NCBI RefSeq assembly: GCF_001320245.1
Contig: NZ_BCBA01000012.1
Coordinates: 1 to 64,000 of the forward strand
DNA: 64,000 bases
Direction of reading: 5' to 3'
Origin: Pseudomonas sp. NBRC 111124
GTDB lineage: Bacteria > Pseudomonadota > Gammaproteobacteria > Pseudomonadales > Pseudomonadaceae
The position numbers and the translations under genes are program-made. Under the pieces are notes generated by a model, which ran no database searches, was not told the DNA's origin, and saw nothing but the letters and a program-made list of their open reading frames with translations. Below are positions 23,127-32,357 of this stretch, piece after piece (position 1 is the first letter of the stretch; every line of letters starts with the position of its first letter).

Positions 23127-24122
23127 ATGTCCCCAATCTCCAGCACACCCGCCCCACTCTCCCGGCGTTTTTCCGTCGCGCCGATGATGGATTGGACAGA
23201 TCGCCACTGCCGCTTCTTCCTGCGCCTGCTCTCCAAGCACACCCTGCTCTACACCGAAATGGTCACCACCGGAGCCCTGCTTCACAACGACGCCCACCGT
23301 TTCCTGCGCCATGACGTCTCCGAGCACCCGCTGGCCCTGCAGTTGGGCGGCAGCGTGCCGGCTGACCTGGCCGCCTGCGCCAAGCTGGCCGAGGAAGCTG
23401 GTTACGACGAGGTCAACCTCAACGTCGGCTGCCCGAGCGACCGGGTGCAGAACAACATGATCGGCGCCTGCCTGATGGCCCACCCGGCATTGGTGGCCGA
23501 TTGCGTAAAGGCCATGCAGGATGCGGTATCCACGCCGGTAACGGTAAAGCACCGCATCGGCATCAATGGCCGCGACAGCTATGCCGAACTGTGCGATTTC
23601 GTCGGTCAGGTGCGCGAGGCCGGTTGCCGGAGTTTTACCGTGCATGCGCGGATCGCCATTCTCGAAGGGCTGTCGCCGAAGGAAAACCGCGAGATCCCGC
23701 CGCTGCGCTATGACGTCGCCGCGCAATTGAAGGCGGACTTTCCGGACCTGGAGATCGTGCTCAATGGCGGGATAAAGACCCTGGCGGAGTGCCAGACGCA
23801 TCTTGAGATTTTCGATGGCGTGATGCTGGGGCGTGAGGCGTACCACAACCCTTACCTGCTGGCCGAGGTGGATCAGCAGCTGTTTGCCAGCGAAGCGCCG
23901 GTGGTAAGACGCAGCGAGGCACTGGAGCAATTGCGGCCTTATATCGTGGCGCATATGGAGAGTGGCGGCGCGATGCACCACATTACCCGACATATCCTGG
24001 GGCTTGGCCAGGGGTTCCCGGGCGCACGGCGGTTCCGGCAGTTGTTGTCGGCGGACATTCACAAAGCGGCGGAGCCGCTGAAGGTGTTCGACCAGGCGGC
24101 GGAGTTGATGCAGGGGCGTTGA
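23127..24122 (+). CDS. dusA: tRNA-dihydrouridine(20/20a) synthase
   Basis: 331 residues. An FMN-dependent enzyme that reduces uridines 20 and 20a in tRNA D-loops. Visible motifs are the N-terminal APMMDWTDRHCRFFLRLLS block, LNVGCPSDRVQ, the catalytic Cys in MIGACLMAHP, and VKHRIGINGRDSY. Length and DusA-specific N-terminus support DusA rather than DusB/C. Confidence 0.95.
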   Translation: MSPISSTPAPLSRRFSVAPMMDWTDRHCRFFLRLLSKHTLLYTEMVTTGALLHNDAHRFLRHDVSEHPLALQLGGSVPADLAACAKLAEEAGYDEVNLNVGCPSDRVQNNMIGACLMAHPALVADCVKAMQDAVSTPVTVKHRIGINGRDSYAELCDFVGQVREAGCRSFTVHARIAILEGLSPKENREIPPLRYDVAAQLKADFPDLEIVLNGGIKTLAECQTHLEIFDGVMLGREAYHNPYLLAEVDQQLFASEAPVVRRSEALEQLRPYIVAHMESGGAMHHITRHILGLGQGFPGARRFRQLLSADIHKAAEPLKVFDQAAELMQGR

Positions 24123-24142
24123 CCTCAAGCCCGACACTGTCC

Positions 24143-24257
24143 TGTAGGAGCGGCCTCGTGTCGCGAAAGGGCCGCAGAGCGGCCCCTCGGACTTAGAGTC
24201 GACCCATAGATTGTCGGGGCTGCTCTGCAGCCCTTTCGCGACACAAGGCCGCTCCTT
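24143..24257. repeat. inverted REP pair, GCGGCC/GTGTCGCGA class
   Basis: GTAGGAGCGGCCTCGTGTCG at the left and its inverted counterpart at about 24230-24257 flank a GC-rich middle. This is the second REP sequence class in the window, different from the GCGGGCTTG class. It lies just after dusA. Confidence 0.85.
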
Positions 24258-24414
24258 CAACGAGTACGCGCCAGATCTGGAATAGCTTGGGAACCTCGCG
24301 CGAGCTGCTGACTCGAATCATCACCTTCGGCAATTCTGCCCCGCCCTACTGGCCTCTTGAGCGCCCGTCGGGCCTCGGGTAATGTCGAGTAAATGCACAG
24401 GACAGAGCACGCCC

Positions 24415-25341
24415 ATGACCTCCAAGCTGGAACAACTCAAGCAGTTCACCACCGTGGTCGCCGACACCGGGGACCTGGATGCCATCACCCGTCTCAAACC
24501 GGTCGATGCCACCACCAACCCGTCGCTGCTGCTCAAGGCCGCCGCCATCCCGGGCTATGCCGAGCTGCTCAAGCAGGTGAAGGCCGATGCCAAGGGCAAT
24601 GTCGACCTGGCCTGCGACAAGTTCGCCGTGGCCGTGGGCTCGGGCATTCTCAAGGTCATCCCGGGGCGCATTTCCACCGAGGTGGACGCCCGCCTGTCCT
24701 TCGATGAGCCGGCGCTGCTGAACAAGGCGCGCCAGCTGATCAGCCTGTACGAAGCCGCAGGCGTGTCGAAAGACCGCGTGCTGATCAAGCTGGCCTCCAC
24801 CTGGGAAGGCATCCGCGCCGCGGAGAAACTGGAGAAGGAAGGCATCCAGACCAACCTGACCCTGCTGTTCTCCTTCGCCCAGGCCCAGGCCTGCGCCGAT
24901 GCCGGCGTGTTCCTGATCTCGCCGTTCGTGGGCCGTATCTACGACTGGTACAAGAAGAGCACCGGCCAGGAATACGTCGGTGCCGAAGACCCGGGCGTGC
25001 AGTCGGTCACACGCATCTACAACTACTACAAGGCCAATGGCTACGACACCGTGGTCATGGGCGCCAGCTTCCGCAACCTCGGCCAGATCGAACAACTGGC
25101 CGGCTGCGATCGCCTGACCATCAGCCCAGACCTGCTGGACAAACTGAGCAGCGACCAGGGCGAGTTGCCGCGCATTCTCAAGCCGGGCAATGCCGGTGAA
25201 GCCAAACAGGTACTGAACGAAAGCCAGTTCCGCTGGGCGATGAACGAAGACGCCATGGGCACCGAGAAGCTGGCTGAAGGTATCCGCCAGTTTGCCCGCG
25301 ACCAGGAAAAACTCGAGAAGCTGATGGCTGAAAAAGCCTGA
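24415..25341 (+). CDS. tal: transaldolase
   Basis: 308 residues, a TalB-type transaldolase of the pentose phosphate pathway. It transfers a dihydroxyacetone unit between sedoheptulose-7-phosphate and glyceraldehyde-3-phosphate. Motifs are [14 protein letters not shown] near the N-terminus and [15 protein letters not shown], whose Lys is the Schiff-base residue. ATG at 24415 (MTSKLEQ) is preferred over an in-frame ATG 33 bases upstream on family length. An intrinsic terminator follows. Confidence 0.95.
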   Translation: MTSKLEQLKQFTTVVADTGDLDAITRLKPVDATTNPSLLLKAAAIPGYAELLKQVKADAKGNVDLACDKFAVAVGSGILKVIPGRISTEVDARLSFDEPALLNKARQLISLYEAAGVSKDRVLIKLASTWEGIRAAEKLEKEGIQTNLTLLFSFAQAQACADAGVFLISPFVGRIYDWYKKSTGQEYVGAEDPGVQSVTRIYNYYKANGYDTVVMGASFRNLGQIEQLAGCDRLTISPDLLDKLSSDQGELPRILKPGNAGEAKQVLNESQFRWAMNEDAMGTEKLAEGIRQFARDQEKLEKLMAEKA

Positions 25342-25361
25342 TACATCTAAGGTTTGCCAGG

Positions 25362-25396
25362 CGGGCGGGAAATGTTCAGCATTTCCGCCCGTTTTG
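25362..25396 (+). terminator. intrinsic terminator after tal
   Basis: A GC-rich stem with one bulged base (CGGGCGGGAAATG ... CATTTCCGCCCG) is followed by TTTTGTTT, 20 bases after the tal stop. Confidence 0.85.
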
Positions 25397-25436
25397 TTTC
25401 AGCGGGCTGTGAACGCGTCCTGAATTCAAAGGCAAA

Positions 25437-27278
25437 ATGACCTCATTTCCACTGCCCCTCGTACTTGCCGGCCCGGTACTGCGCCGCCTCGAACCGCAAA
25501 GGCTGGCCGTCTGGCTGGTCGGTAGCCAGCCCCTGCAGCCCGAATTCATCCTCGACGCCAGCGCCAAGGTCAATTGCCAGGTCGTCGCTGTCGGCCAGCA
25601 CGCCTTCATTCACCTGCTAGACGTCCACTTCGCCGAGCCCCTGCCGCGCAATGTCGCCATCGAGTACGACCTGCTGATCGACGGCCAGGGGATTGCCGGC
25701 TGGGCCCCGTACCTGCTCTACCCTGGCAGCCAACGCCCAAGCCTGGTGCTGCGCGACCGCCTCGACCAACTGCTGCACGGGTCCTGTCGCAAACCGCATC
25801 ATCCAGCCGCCGATGGCCTGCTCTGCGCCGACCGCCTGCTGCAGACCTGCCAAAGCCCGGAAGACCGCCCCGCCGTGCTGATGATGACCGGCGACCAGGT
25901 TTACGCCGACGACGTCGCCGGCCCGATGCTGCGCGCCATCCATTCGCTGATCGAGCGCCTGGGGCTGTTCGACGAAGCGCTGGACGGCGCGGTGGTTACC
26001 GACAGCCAGGCGCTCTACCGCCACCCGGCCAGCTACTACCATCGCGCCGACCTGCTGCCCGCCCAGGAGAGCAACGCAACCCTGCGTGAGCGCTTCTTCG
26101 GCGGCAAGCGCAAGCCGATCTTCTCCTCCAGCAATGCCGACAACCACCTGGTGACCTTCGCCGAGGTCATGGCCATGTACCTGCTGGTGTGGTCGCCGCA
26201 GCCTTGGAGGCTGATCGACCTAAATATGCCTACAGGCCTGAGCCCTCGGCATCAGCAGCGCTACTGCGAGGAATTGCCGCTGATCGAGGCCTTCGCCGCC
26301 AACCTGGGCCAGGTGGCCCGGGCGATGGCCCACCTGCCCTGTCTGATGATCTTCGACGATCACGACATCACCGACGACTGGAACCTTTCGGCGCAGTGGG
26401 AAGAAACCGCCTACGGCCACCCGTTCTCGCGGCGGATCATCGGCAATGCGCTGCTCGGCTATCTGCTGTGCCAGGCCTGGGGCAATGACCCGGATGGCTG
26501 CAACGGGCTGGTCGGGCAGTGCCAGACGCTGCCCCGCCAGCAGGACGAACTGATCGGCGAGCTGCTGCGCTTTCAGGGCTGGCAGTACAGCCTGCCCAGC
26601 GAGCCACCACTACGGGTGCTGGACACCCGCACGCGCCGCTGGCGCAGCGAGAACGACCTGGGCACGCCATCCGGCCTGCTCGACTGGGAAGCGCTGTGCG
26701 AGCTGCAGCAGGCGCTGTTGGACCACCCTTCGGCAATCATCGTGTCACCGGCACCGATCTTTGGCGTCAAGCTGATTGAAACCGTGCAGAGGGTGTTCAG
26801 CTGGCTGGGCTACCCGTTGCTGGTGGATGCCGAGAACTGGATGGCCCACCGTGGCGCGGCACAGGTGATTCTGAACATCTTCCGCCATTCGCGCACACCG
26901 GGGCATTACGTGATTCTGTCGGGTGATGTGCACTATTCGTTCGTCTACGAGGTGCTGATTCGCCATCGCCAGCGCAGCCCGCATCTGTGGCAGGTGACCA
27001 GCAGCGGGATAAAGAACGAGTTCCCGCGGCGCTTGCTGGACGTACTGGACCGGCTCAACCGCTGGCTGTATTCGCCGCGCTCACCGCTGAACTGGTTTAC
27101 CAAGCGACGGCAGATGGAGGTCGTGCCGCGCACGCCCAGCCGCAGCAAGGCGGGCGAACGACTATGGAATGGGGCAGGTCTGGGGCTGGTAATGTTCGAT
27201 GAGCAGGGGCGGCCGACGCGGGTGTTTCAGCTGAGTGCGGATGAAGGCGAAGCGACCGAGTTTTCCCGTAGAGCGTGA
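25437..27278 (+). CDS. PhoD-like metallophosphatase
   Basis: 613 residues. The C-terminal two thirds has the PhoD-like calcineurin fold with metal-binding motifs MMTGDQVYADD, CLMIFDDHDITDDWN and ILSGDVHYSF. The first 150 residues are a beta-rich accessory domain. No Tat or Sec signal is visible, unlike classical secreted PhoD, so the enzyme is probably cytoplasmic. It is likely a phosphodiesterase/phosphatase of unknown substrate. It stands alone between tal and a RAYT locus. Confidence 0.8.
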   Translation: MTSFPLPLVLAGPVLRRLEPQRLAVWLVGSQPLQPEFILDASAKVNCQVVAVGQHAFIHLLDVHFAEPLPRNVAIEYDLLIDGQGIAGWAPYLLYPGSQRPSLVLRDRLDQLLHGSCRKPHHPAADGLLCADRLLQTCQSPEDRPAVLMMTGDQVYADDVAGPMLRAIHSLIERLGLFDEALDGAVVTDSQALYRHPASYYHRADLLPAQESNATLRERFFGGKRKPIFSSSNADNHLVTFAEVMAMYLLVWSPQPWRLIDLNMPTGLSPRHQQRYCEELPLIEAFAANLGQVARAMAHLPCLMIFDDHDITDDWNLSAQWEETAYGHPFSRRIIGNALLGYLLCQAWGNDPDGCNGLVGQCQTLPRQQDELIGELLRFQGWQYSLPSEPPLRVLDTRTRRWRSENDLGTPSGLLDWEALCELQQALLDHPSAIIVSPAPIFGVKLIETVQRVFSWLGYPLLVDAENWMAHRGAAQVILNIFRHSRTPGHYVILSGDVHYSFVYEVLIRHRQRSPHLWQVTSSGIKNEFPRRLLDVLDRLNRWLYSPRSPLNWFTKRRQMEVVPRTPSRSKAGERLWNGAGLGLVMFDEQGRPTRVFQLSADEGEATEFSRRA

Positions 27279-27303
27279 AGATCCTTGGCTGGGTCACGGG
27301 CTC

Positions 27304-27334
27304 TGTAGGAGCGGGCTTGCCCCGCGAAGGGCCC
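27304..27334 (+). repeat. REP unit, left flank of the RAYT gene
   Basis: A single REP unit containing GTAGGAGCGGGCTTG and CCCCGCGAAGGGCCC, about 93 bases upstream of the transposase start. It is in inverse orientation to the copy at 27889-27919. Confidence 0.9.
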
Positions 27335-27426
27335 GTACTGGCAACCAATATCCCGCAAACATTTCCCGCCTCAAGCCCCAGCCATGTGACCTATGTTTGC
27401 CTTGAACACTCATCAAGGGACAGCAC

Positions 27427-27882
27427 ATGGACCGTGCCCACAACCACCTCCTGCGGCGTGGCCGCTTTTCTCAACCTGGCAGTCTCTATCTGCTCACCAC
27501 TGTCACCCAACAACGACAACACTTTTTTACTCAGATGCGCTTCGCCCGAGCCGTGATTCTTCAACTGCGAAAAACCGATACTGATGGTTTGTCCCAGTCT
27601 TTGGCCTGGGTCGTCATGCCGGATCATGTGCATTGGCTGATCGAACTGAAAACTGGAACCCTGTGCCAGTTGATGCGCCGGTTCAAATCATGCAGCAGCC
27701 ATGCGCTTTATCAAGCGGGTATGCCGCGGCGCAAAATATGGCAACCAGGCTATTACGACCGTGCGCTGCGTAAGGAAGAGCAGGTGCGAGAGGTAGCAAG
27801 GTACATCGTTGCCAATCCGATAAGGGCTGGCTTGGTGACGCGGGCGCGAGACTACCCACACTGGGAGGCGATTTGGGTGTGA
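27427..27882 (+). CDS. REP-associated tyrosine transposase (RAYT, Y1 family)
   Basis: 151 residues, single-domain HUH nuclease of the IS200/IS605-like Y1 superfamily. The HUH motif is seen as MPDHVHWLIEL (His67 and His69), and the likely catalytic Tyr126 lies in RYIVANPIRAGLV. RAYT enzymes cut and rejoin REP sequences and are thought to have spread them through Pseudomonas genomes. The gene appears intact and is flanked within 100 bases by two inverted REP units, the classic REPtron layout. Confidence 0.92.
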   Translation: MDRAHNHLLRRGRFSQPGSLYLLTTVTQQRQHFFTQMRFARAVILQLRKTDTDGLSQSLAWVVMPDHVHWLIELKTGTLCQLMRRFKSCSSHALYQAGMPRRKIWQPGYYDRALRKEEQVREVARYIVANPIRAGLVTRARDYPHWEAIWV

Positions 27883-27888
27883 GCTGAT

Positions 27889-27919
27889 GGCCCTTTCGCG
27901 GGGCAAGCCCGCTCCTACA
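27889..27919 (-). repeat. REP unit, right flank of the RAYT gene
   Basis: Inverse copy of the left-flank unit (GGCCCTTTCGCGGGGCAAGC then CCGCTCCTAC), starting 7 bases after the RAYT stop. Confidence 0.9.
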
Positions 27920-27964
27920 AAGGCCGGGTCAGACCTAGAGGCGGGGCTGGAATTCCGAAAGCGA

Positions 27965-28447
27965 TCAGGTCCGCTCCAGCGCATTCACCAGGTCATGGAA
28001 GGCTTCGCGGTTGGAGTCATTGAGCCCCATGAGAATCTTGTGCGCCTCCAGTACCTTGGAGCGCACCACGTCCTCGTTCTGGTCCTGCGACGGCAGGTCG
28101 GTCAGGCACTCAGGGCGCGGCACCGGGCGGTCGACGATGTTGAACACCTGGTCGAAGCCCATGGACTGCAGCAGGCGCGAAATATCCGGGTTGGTGGTGA
28201 CCACGGTCGGCAATAGGCCCACCTTCTGCCGCGACAGGATCGACAGCTTGGCAAGCAGGCCCAGCGTGGTGCTGTCGATGCTTTCGGTTTCGGTCAGGTC
28301 GATGACGATGGTCGAGAAGTTCAGTGCGGTGAAAATCTTCTCGATCGTCGCATCCAGCGCCGAACACAGGGTCAGGCGCACTTCACCGACGAATTTCAGT
28401 ACAAAGGTACCGCTTTGCTCGGCGAACTGGATTCTACCGGTACTCAT
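27965..28447 (-). CDS. rssC: anti-sigma-factor antagonist RssC (STAS domain)
   Basis: 160 residues. A STAS domain with phospho-acceptor segment ETESIDSTTLG (Ser56 or Ser59), plus a C-terminal extension (DLPSQDQNEDVVRSKVL...) beyond the usual 100-residue STAS length. It overlaps the rssB stop by 4 bases and matches the P. aeruginosa gene order tal-rssC-rssB-pilZ-mlaA. It is likely dephosphorylated by RssB in a partner-switching module around RpoS stability. HsbA, a similar STAS protein, is a less likely identity because of this context. Confidence 0.85.
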   Translation of the reverse strand: MSTGRIQFAEQSGTFVLKFVGEVRLTLCSALDATIEKIFTALNFSTIVIDLTETESIDSTTLGLLAKLSILSRQKVGLLPTVVTTNPDISRLLQSMGFDQVFNIVDRPVPRPECLTDLPSQDQNEDVVRSKVLEAHKILMGLNDSNREAFHDLVNALERT

Positions 28448-29628
28448 TGAAGGTTCCTGCTCAACACCAATAGGGCGATATCATCCGGCATCTCCCCAAG
28501 CGTAGCCAATCCGAATCGTTGGCGCAGCCCATCCAGGCTACCACCCGCCGCCTTGACGATATCCGGCAAGGAAGCTTCTTTATCTTTGAGCGTATGCCCC
28601 GGCAAAAGGTCCAGAATGCCATCGGACATCAAGCTCAGGCTGAACTGCGGCGGCAGCTCGATCACCAGGTCCTGGTAGGTCGCTTCGTCGAACAACCCGA
28701 CCGGCAGGCCTCGGCCCTCCAGGTAACGGGCCTCGCCTGGGGTATACAGCACCGGCAGCGGCAGATGGCCACCCACGGCGTAGGTCAGCAGGCCGGTTTC
28801 TTCGTCGATCACACCGCCGACCATGGTCACGTGCTTGCCCAGCTTGCAGTTGATCAGGCCGCGGTTGATGTGGCTGAGCACTTGCGAAGGCTTGAATTCA
28901 CGCAGCTTGCTGCTGCGCTTGAATTCGAACAACAGCCGCGTGGTCATGAACTTCAGCAACACCGTGACGAACGCCGACGACGCGCCATGCCCGGAGACAT
29001 CGGCCAAGTAGAAGGCAATGCGCCGCTCATCCACGCGGAAGTAGTCGGCGAAGTCGCCTGACAGGTACAGCGACGGGATGATCTGGTGCTCGAAGGTGAA
29101 CTCGCCAAGCTTCCAGGGGCTTTCGGGCAGCATGTTCATCTGCACCTGGCGACCCGCGGTCTGGTCCTCCTGCAACAGGTGCAGGCTGGCCTCCAGTTCG
29201 CGATTGGCCGCCTCCAGCTTGTCGCGGTAGCGCTGGTTTTCCAGCACCAGACGCGAACGATCGAGCGCCCGGCGTACCGAGTGTTCGAGCACGGCCAGGT
29301 CTTCCAGCGGCTTGATCAGGTAGTCGGCGGCCCCCAGGCGCAAGGCCTCGACCGCGTCGCTCATCACGCCGGCACCGGACACCACGATCACGGGCAACTG
29401 CGGCGCGCGCTCGCTGATCTGGCGGATCAGTTCGAGGCCGCCCATCTGCGGCATGCGCAGATCGCAGATCACGAGGTCGGGCTGGTGTTCTTCAAAGACC
29501 TGGAGCCCCTGCTGGCCATTACCGGCCTGGAGGACGCTGAAGCCACTGTCTTCCAGATAGGCGGCGAGGCTCGCACGGACCACGTCGTCATCATCGATGA
29601 TCAGCAGCGTTGCACTGATATTCTGCAT
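28444..29628 (-). CDS. rssB: response regulator RssB with PP2C-type phosphatase domain
   Basis: 394 residues from the ATG at 29628, the length I know for P. aeruginosa RssB. The N-terminal receiver domain has acidic pocket IDDDD and phospho-acceptor Asp in LVICDLRMPQ, with Lys in LIKPLED. A coiled helix (LEAANRELEASLHLLQEDQ) links it to a PP2C/SpoIIE-like phosphatase (LSGDFADYF, YLADVSGHGASSAFV, LMSDGILDLL). RssB is the adaptor controlling RpoS proteolysis. An in-frame ATG at 29682 would add 18 residues. No strong ribosome site precedes 29628, so the start is uncertain. Confidence 0.9.
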   Translation of the reverse strand: MQNISATLLIIDDDDVVRASLAAYLEDSGFSVLQAGNGQQGLQVFEEHQPDLVICDLRMPQMGGLELIRQISERAPQLPVIVVSGAGVMSDAVEALRLGAADYLIKPLEDLAVLEHSVRRALDRSRLVLENQRYRDKLEAANRELEASLHLLQEDQTAGRQVQMNMLPESPWKLGEFTFEHQIIPSLYLSGDFADYFRVDERRIAFYLADVSGHGASSAFVTVLLKFMTTRLLFEFKRSSKLREFKPSQVLSHINRGLINCKLGKHVTMVGGVIDEETGLLTYAVGGHLPLPVLYTPGEARYLEGRGLPVGLFDEATYQDLVIELPPQFSLSLMSDGILDLLPGHTLKDKEASLPDIVKAAGGSLDGLRQRFGLATLGEMPDDIALLVLSRNLQ

Positions 29629-29897
29629 GTGGGCGAACGGCGCCGATTGGGGTTGGTGCAGGGGCGTCTGCAAGGCTGACATCCAACTGCTGGAATACTC
29701 TGTGGTAACGCTCTACTTGAGTTGTAGGCCAAGAAGCCGGCTCAGGCAACCAGTCGAGATACCTCGTAAGGCGCAGACGGTACTCCCATCCGCCAGGCGT
29801 TTCAAGCATACGTCGGTCGAGTTCGCTGCTCTTTACAGGGCAAATCGCCGAGAGTTATAAGAATGCGACCAGTACTAACTATTGGGAAGGATGCAGC

Positions 29898-30197
29898 ATG
29901 CCCCATACGCCCTCCAGTCACAGCGAGAAACGCGATTTCATCCGCATGCGCATCGACACCGAGGTCAGCCTGTTGCACGAGGGGCAGGTGGTCGCCGCCG
30001 TGTGCCTGGACCTTTCCAGCGGCGGCATGCAGGTACAGGCGCCGCAGCAATTCACGGTCGGTGACCACCTGGAAGTGCGCATCGACTCCGATCACCCCGC
30101 ACTGAAGGGCCTGCACGCCAGCACCGAGGTAGTGTGGATCGCCGATCAGCCCGGCGGGCAACACAAGTTAGGCTTGCGCATACTTGCGATGCACTGA
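29898..30197 (+). CDS. PilZ-domain cyclic-di-GMP binding protein
   Basis: 99 residues, a single PilZ domain. The c-di-GMP binding pattern is present: RxxxR in EKRDFIRMRID and a DLSSGG motif (D/NxSxxG) further on. GGAAGG lies 7 bases before the ATG. It is divergent from rssB and matches the pilZ gene in this position in P. aeruginosa. Target process unknown. Confidence 0.88.
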   Translation: MPHTPSSHSEKRDFIRMRIDTEVSLLHEGQVVAAVCLDLSSGGMQVQAPQQFTVGDHLEVRIDSDHPALKGLHASTEVVWIADQPGGQHKLGLRILAMH

Positions 30198-30218
30198 CCC
30201 CTGCCAGAGCCTAGCCTC

Positions 30219-31454
30219 TCAGGAGCCCTTCAAACGGAACACATCATCCAGAGCTGTGAAAAACAGATCATGTACATCAGGTACAACCTGCAGTTCTACA
30301 TTCATCCCCCAGCCTGACTCTCTGACATCAAGTGTAACCTTGCCATTTTCGCCAAACGCAGGGTCCCCCTGTCCATTAGCCAGGTAGCGGTACACATCTC
30401 GCTTTCCAAGCGGACCGTCAATTTGATAACCAAAGTGTACGACGCGGTAATTTTCGCCTGCACCGTACGATTTCAAACCCACTCCAATATTTATATCTGG
30501 CGGCATGGAAATCGACCACTCCTGGAAAGACTCGTCTTGCCGACCGTCTACCGTCCAGCCCTTAACCTCAAGCCTATCAAAATTATAGAGATGCCGAGTC
30601 TTGAGCGTTTGTTGCTCATCTACAAAAAAATCAAAACGCAGCCATTCATCCTGATACACAGTAATTGCGCCCTGATCACCAAAAGTCTCATCCAATGAGC
30701 CAGCACCTGTAATACGATACAGATAAATGTTATATCCCGGCTCCCAAGCGATACTAGGCATTACTTCAGAAACGCTCAGGAGTAGATTTGCCGGCCGCCC
30801 GGAAATTTTCTGTACCTGCACCGTATCCGGCAAATTGAATTTATCGCCCGGACGATCGAACAAGACAAAACCTTCCTGGCCAAAGCGTGTGTCAAGCGAC
30901 CCGTCTTCATCCAAGCGTGCGAGCACGGTCCGATAGCCGTCAAAACCACCCCAGTATCCCGCCGACACGACGTAAAGCGATCCACCGTCCAGCGCGGCTC
31001 GCACATTCGCACCCAGGGCAGGAACATGCCAGGGACCTCTCGAATCAATCAGTTGCTCCACACCGGCTTTTGCGAAGTCGACAATGGCTTTGCCTTTTTC
31101 TGCATAGCGCTCATCGTGCTGACCATTTGCATAAAATTTTTCTACGAAAATCTGTGTTCCAGACAATTTATCAACAAGATAAAAGCCGCCATCCGCCGCA
31201 ACGAGAAGTTGCTGCTGCGGTGATATTGCGAAATATCCATTCCCGCGAAACCCCTGATCTAATTTACCTTGCCAGGTAAACTTACTGATGAATCGCTCAC
31301 CCTTCAACCCTTCTGCGGTGACCAAGACACCGCCATCGGGCGTTGGCCTGAGTTGATTCATGAATACAGGATTAAAGCCCAAATGAGAAAGATCGACCTT
31401 CCCACCATTGAAATCGGGATCAAGATCACCTGCCTGTTTGGCCATACTGGTCAT
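30219..31454 (-). CDS. delta-60 repeat protein
   Basis: 411 residues containing several delta-60-type repeats (GSLDTRFGQEGFVLF, GSLDETFGDQGAITV, GDPAFGENGKVTL, DLDPDFNGGKVDLS), short beta-propeller-like units usually found in secreted or surface proteins. No signal peptide is visible. ATG at 31454 is chosen with GAGGAG 8 bases upstream. The gene is visibly AT-richer than its neighbours, which suggests later acquisition. Function unknown. Confidence 0.75.
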   Translation of the reverse strand: MTSMAKQAGDLDPDFNGGKVDLSHLGFNPVFMNQLRPTPDGGVLVTAEGLKGERFISKFTWQGKLDQGFRGNGYFAISPQQQLLVAADGGFYLVDKLSGTQIFVEKFYANGQHDERYAEKGKAIVDFAKAGVEQLIDSRGPWHVPALGANVRAALDGGSLYVVSAGYWGGFDGYRTVLARLDEDGSLDTRFGQEGFVLFDRPGDKFNLPDTVQVQKISGRPANLLLSVSEVMPSIAWEPGYNIYLYRITGAGSLDETFGDQGAITVYQDEWLRFDFFVDEQQTLKTRHLYNFDRLEVKGWTVDGRQDESFQEWSISMPPDINIGVGLKSYGAGENYRVVHFGYQIDGPLGKRDVYRYLANGQGDPAFGENGKVTLDVRESGWGMNVELQVVPDVHDLFFTALDDVFRLKGS

Positions 31455-31569
31455 TGCAAGCACTCCTCTGAAGTAAGCAAGCAACACTTATAGCGCCCAA
31501 GGCAAGAAGATGATACTGGTAAAAATGATAGGTGCAGGATGCCCGAGAAGTTGACCCCATCAGTTAACG

Positions 31570-31600
31570 AAAAAATCCGACACTTCCACAAGTGCCGGAT
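31570..31600 (-). terminator. intrinsic terminator after mlaA
   Basis: On the minus strand a stem (ATCCGGCACTT/AAGTGTCGGAT, one mismatch) is followed by TTTTT, about 50 bases after the mlaA stop. Confidence 0.85.
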
Positions 31601-31649
31601 TCTTTTGAAAAAGACTTATAATCGACGCCTGATTCAGGCGCCATTTAAC

Positions 31650-32357
31650 TCAGAAGTCGTCTTCGACTTCGCCATCGTTGACCTTGAACTCGCGGTTCTG
31701 CAGGTAGGCATTGCGGATGAAGATGTACTTGTCACCCTGAATCAGCTTCTCGGCCGACAGCAGGCTGGCCCGCGTGTCGACCACGTTGAGGGCGAAGATC
31801 GAGTTACGCACTGGCACATCGTTGATGTAACGGTAGGGTTCGGTGTAGCTGTCCGGGTACTTGGCCAGGCCATCACGCACCGTGCTCGGGCCCAGCAGCG
31901 GGATTACGACATACGGACCGCTGGGCACGCCCCAGTGACCGAGGGTCTGGCCGAAGTCTTCGTCGTTGCGCTGCAGGCCCATTTTGGTGCCCACATCGAA
32001 GAAGCCGCCAATGCCGAACACGGTGTTGACGATCAACCGCGCAGTGTCCACGCCCGCCGCATGGGGCTTGAACTGCAGCACGTCGTTGGCAAGGTTGGTG
32101 ACATCGCCGACGTTGTTGAACATGTTGTGGATGCCATCCTGCAGGAACTGCGGCGTGACCCACTGGTAACCCTTGGCCAATGGCTTGAGGCCATAGGTGT
32201 CGATCGTGTCGTTGAAACGGAAGATCGGGCGGTTGACCGCTTCCCAGGGATCTTCCTCGGTGGCGGCATGGGTAGCTGCCACGGGCGCCAGCAGCAAGCT
32301 GGCACAGACAAAGGCCTGGGTGACTCGCTCGATCACACCGGCACCAATCCTGCGCAT
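31650..32357 (-). CDS. mlaA: MlaA/VacJ phospholipid-transport protein
   Basis: 235 residues. The outer-membrane component of the Mla system that removes misplaced phospholipids from the outer leaflet. The family core EEDPWEAVNRPIFRFND, the NNVGDVTNLANDVLQ region and DFGQTLGHWGVPSGPYVVIP are clear. The signal peptide ends in THAA with no lipobox Cys, unlike E. coli MlaA, which is a lipoprotein. ATG at 32357 is chosen with GGAG 9 bases before. It is followed by its own terminator. Confidence 0.92.
   Translation of the reverse strand: MRRIGAGVIERVTQAFVCASLLLAPVAATHAATEEDPWEAVNRPIFRFNDTIDTYGLKPLAKGYQWVTPQFLQDGIHNMFNNVGDVTNLANDVLQFKPHAAGVDTARLIVNTVFGIGGFFDVGTKMGLQRNDEDFGQTLGHWGVPSGPYVVIPLLGPSTVRDGLAKYPDSYTEPYRYINDVPVRNSIFALNVVDTRASLLSAEKLIQGDKYIFIRNAYLQNREFKVNDGEVEDDF

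Noticed and set aside
27965..29628. Identification of the STAS and PP2C pair as HsbA/HsbR
   Set aside because: Gene order (tal, pair, pilZ, mlaA) and the 394-residue receiver-PP2C protein match RssC/RssB rather than the HsbA locus.
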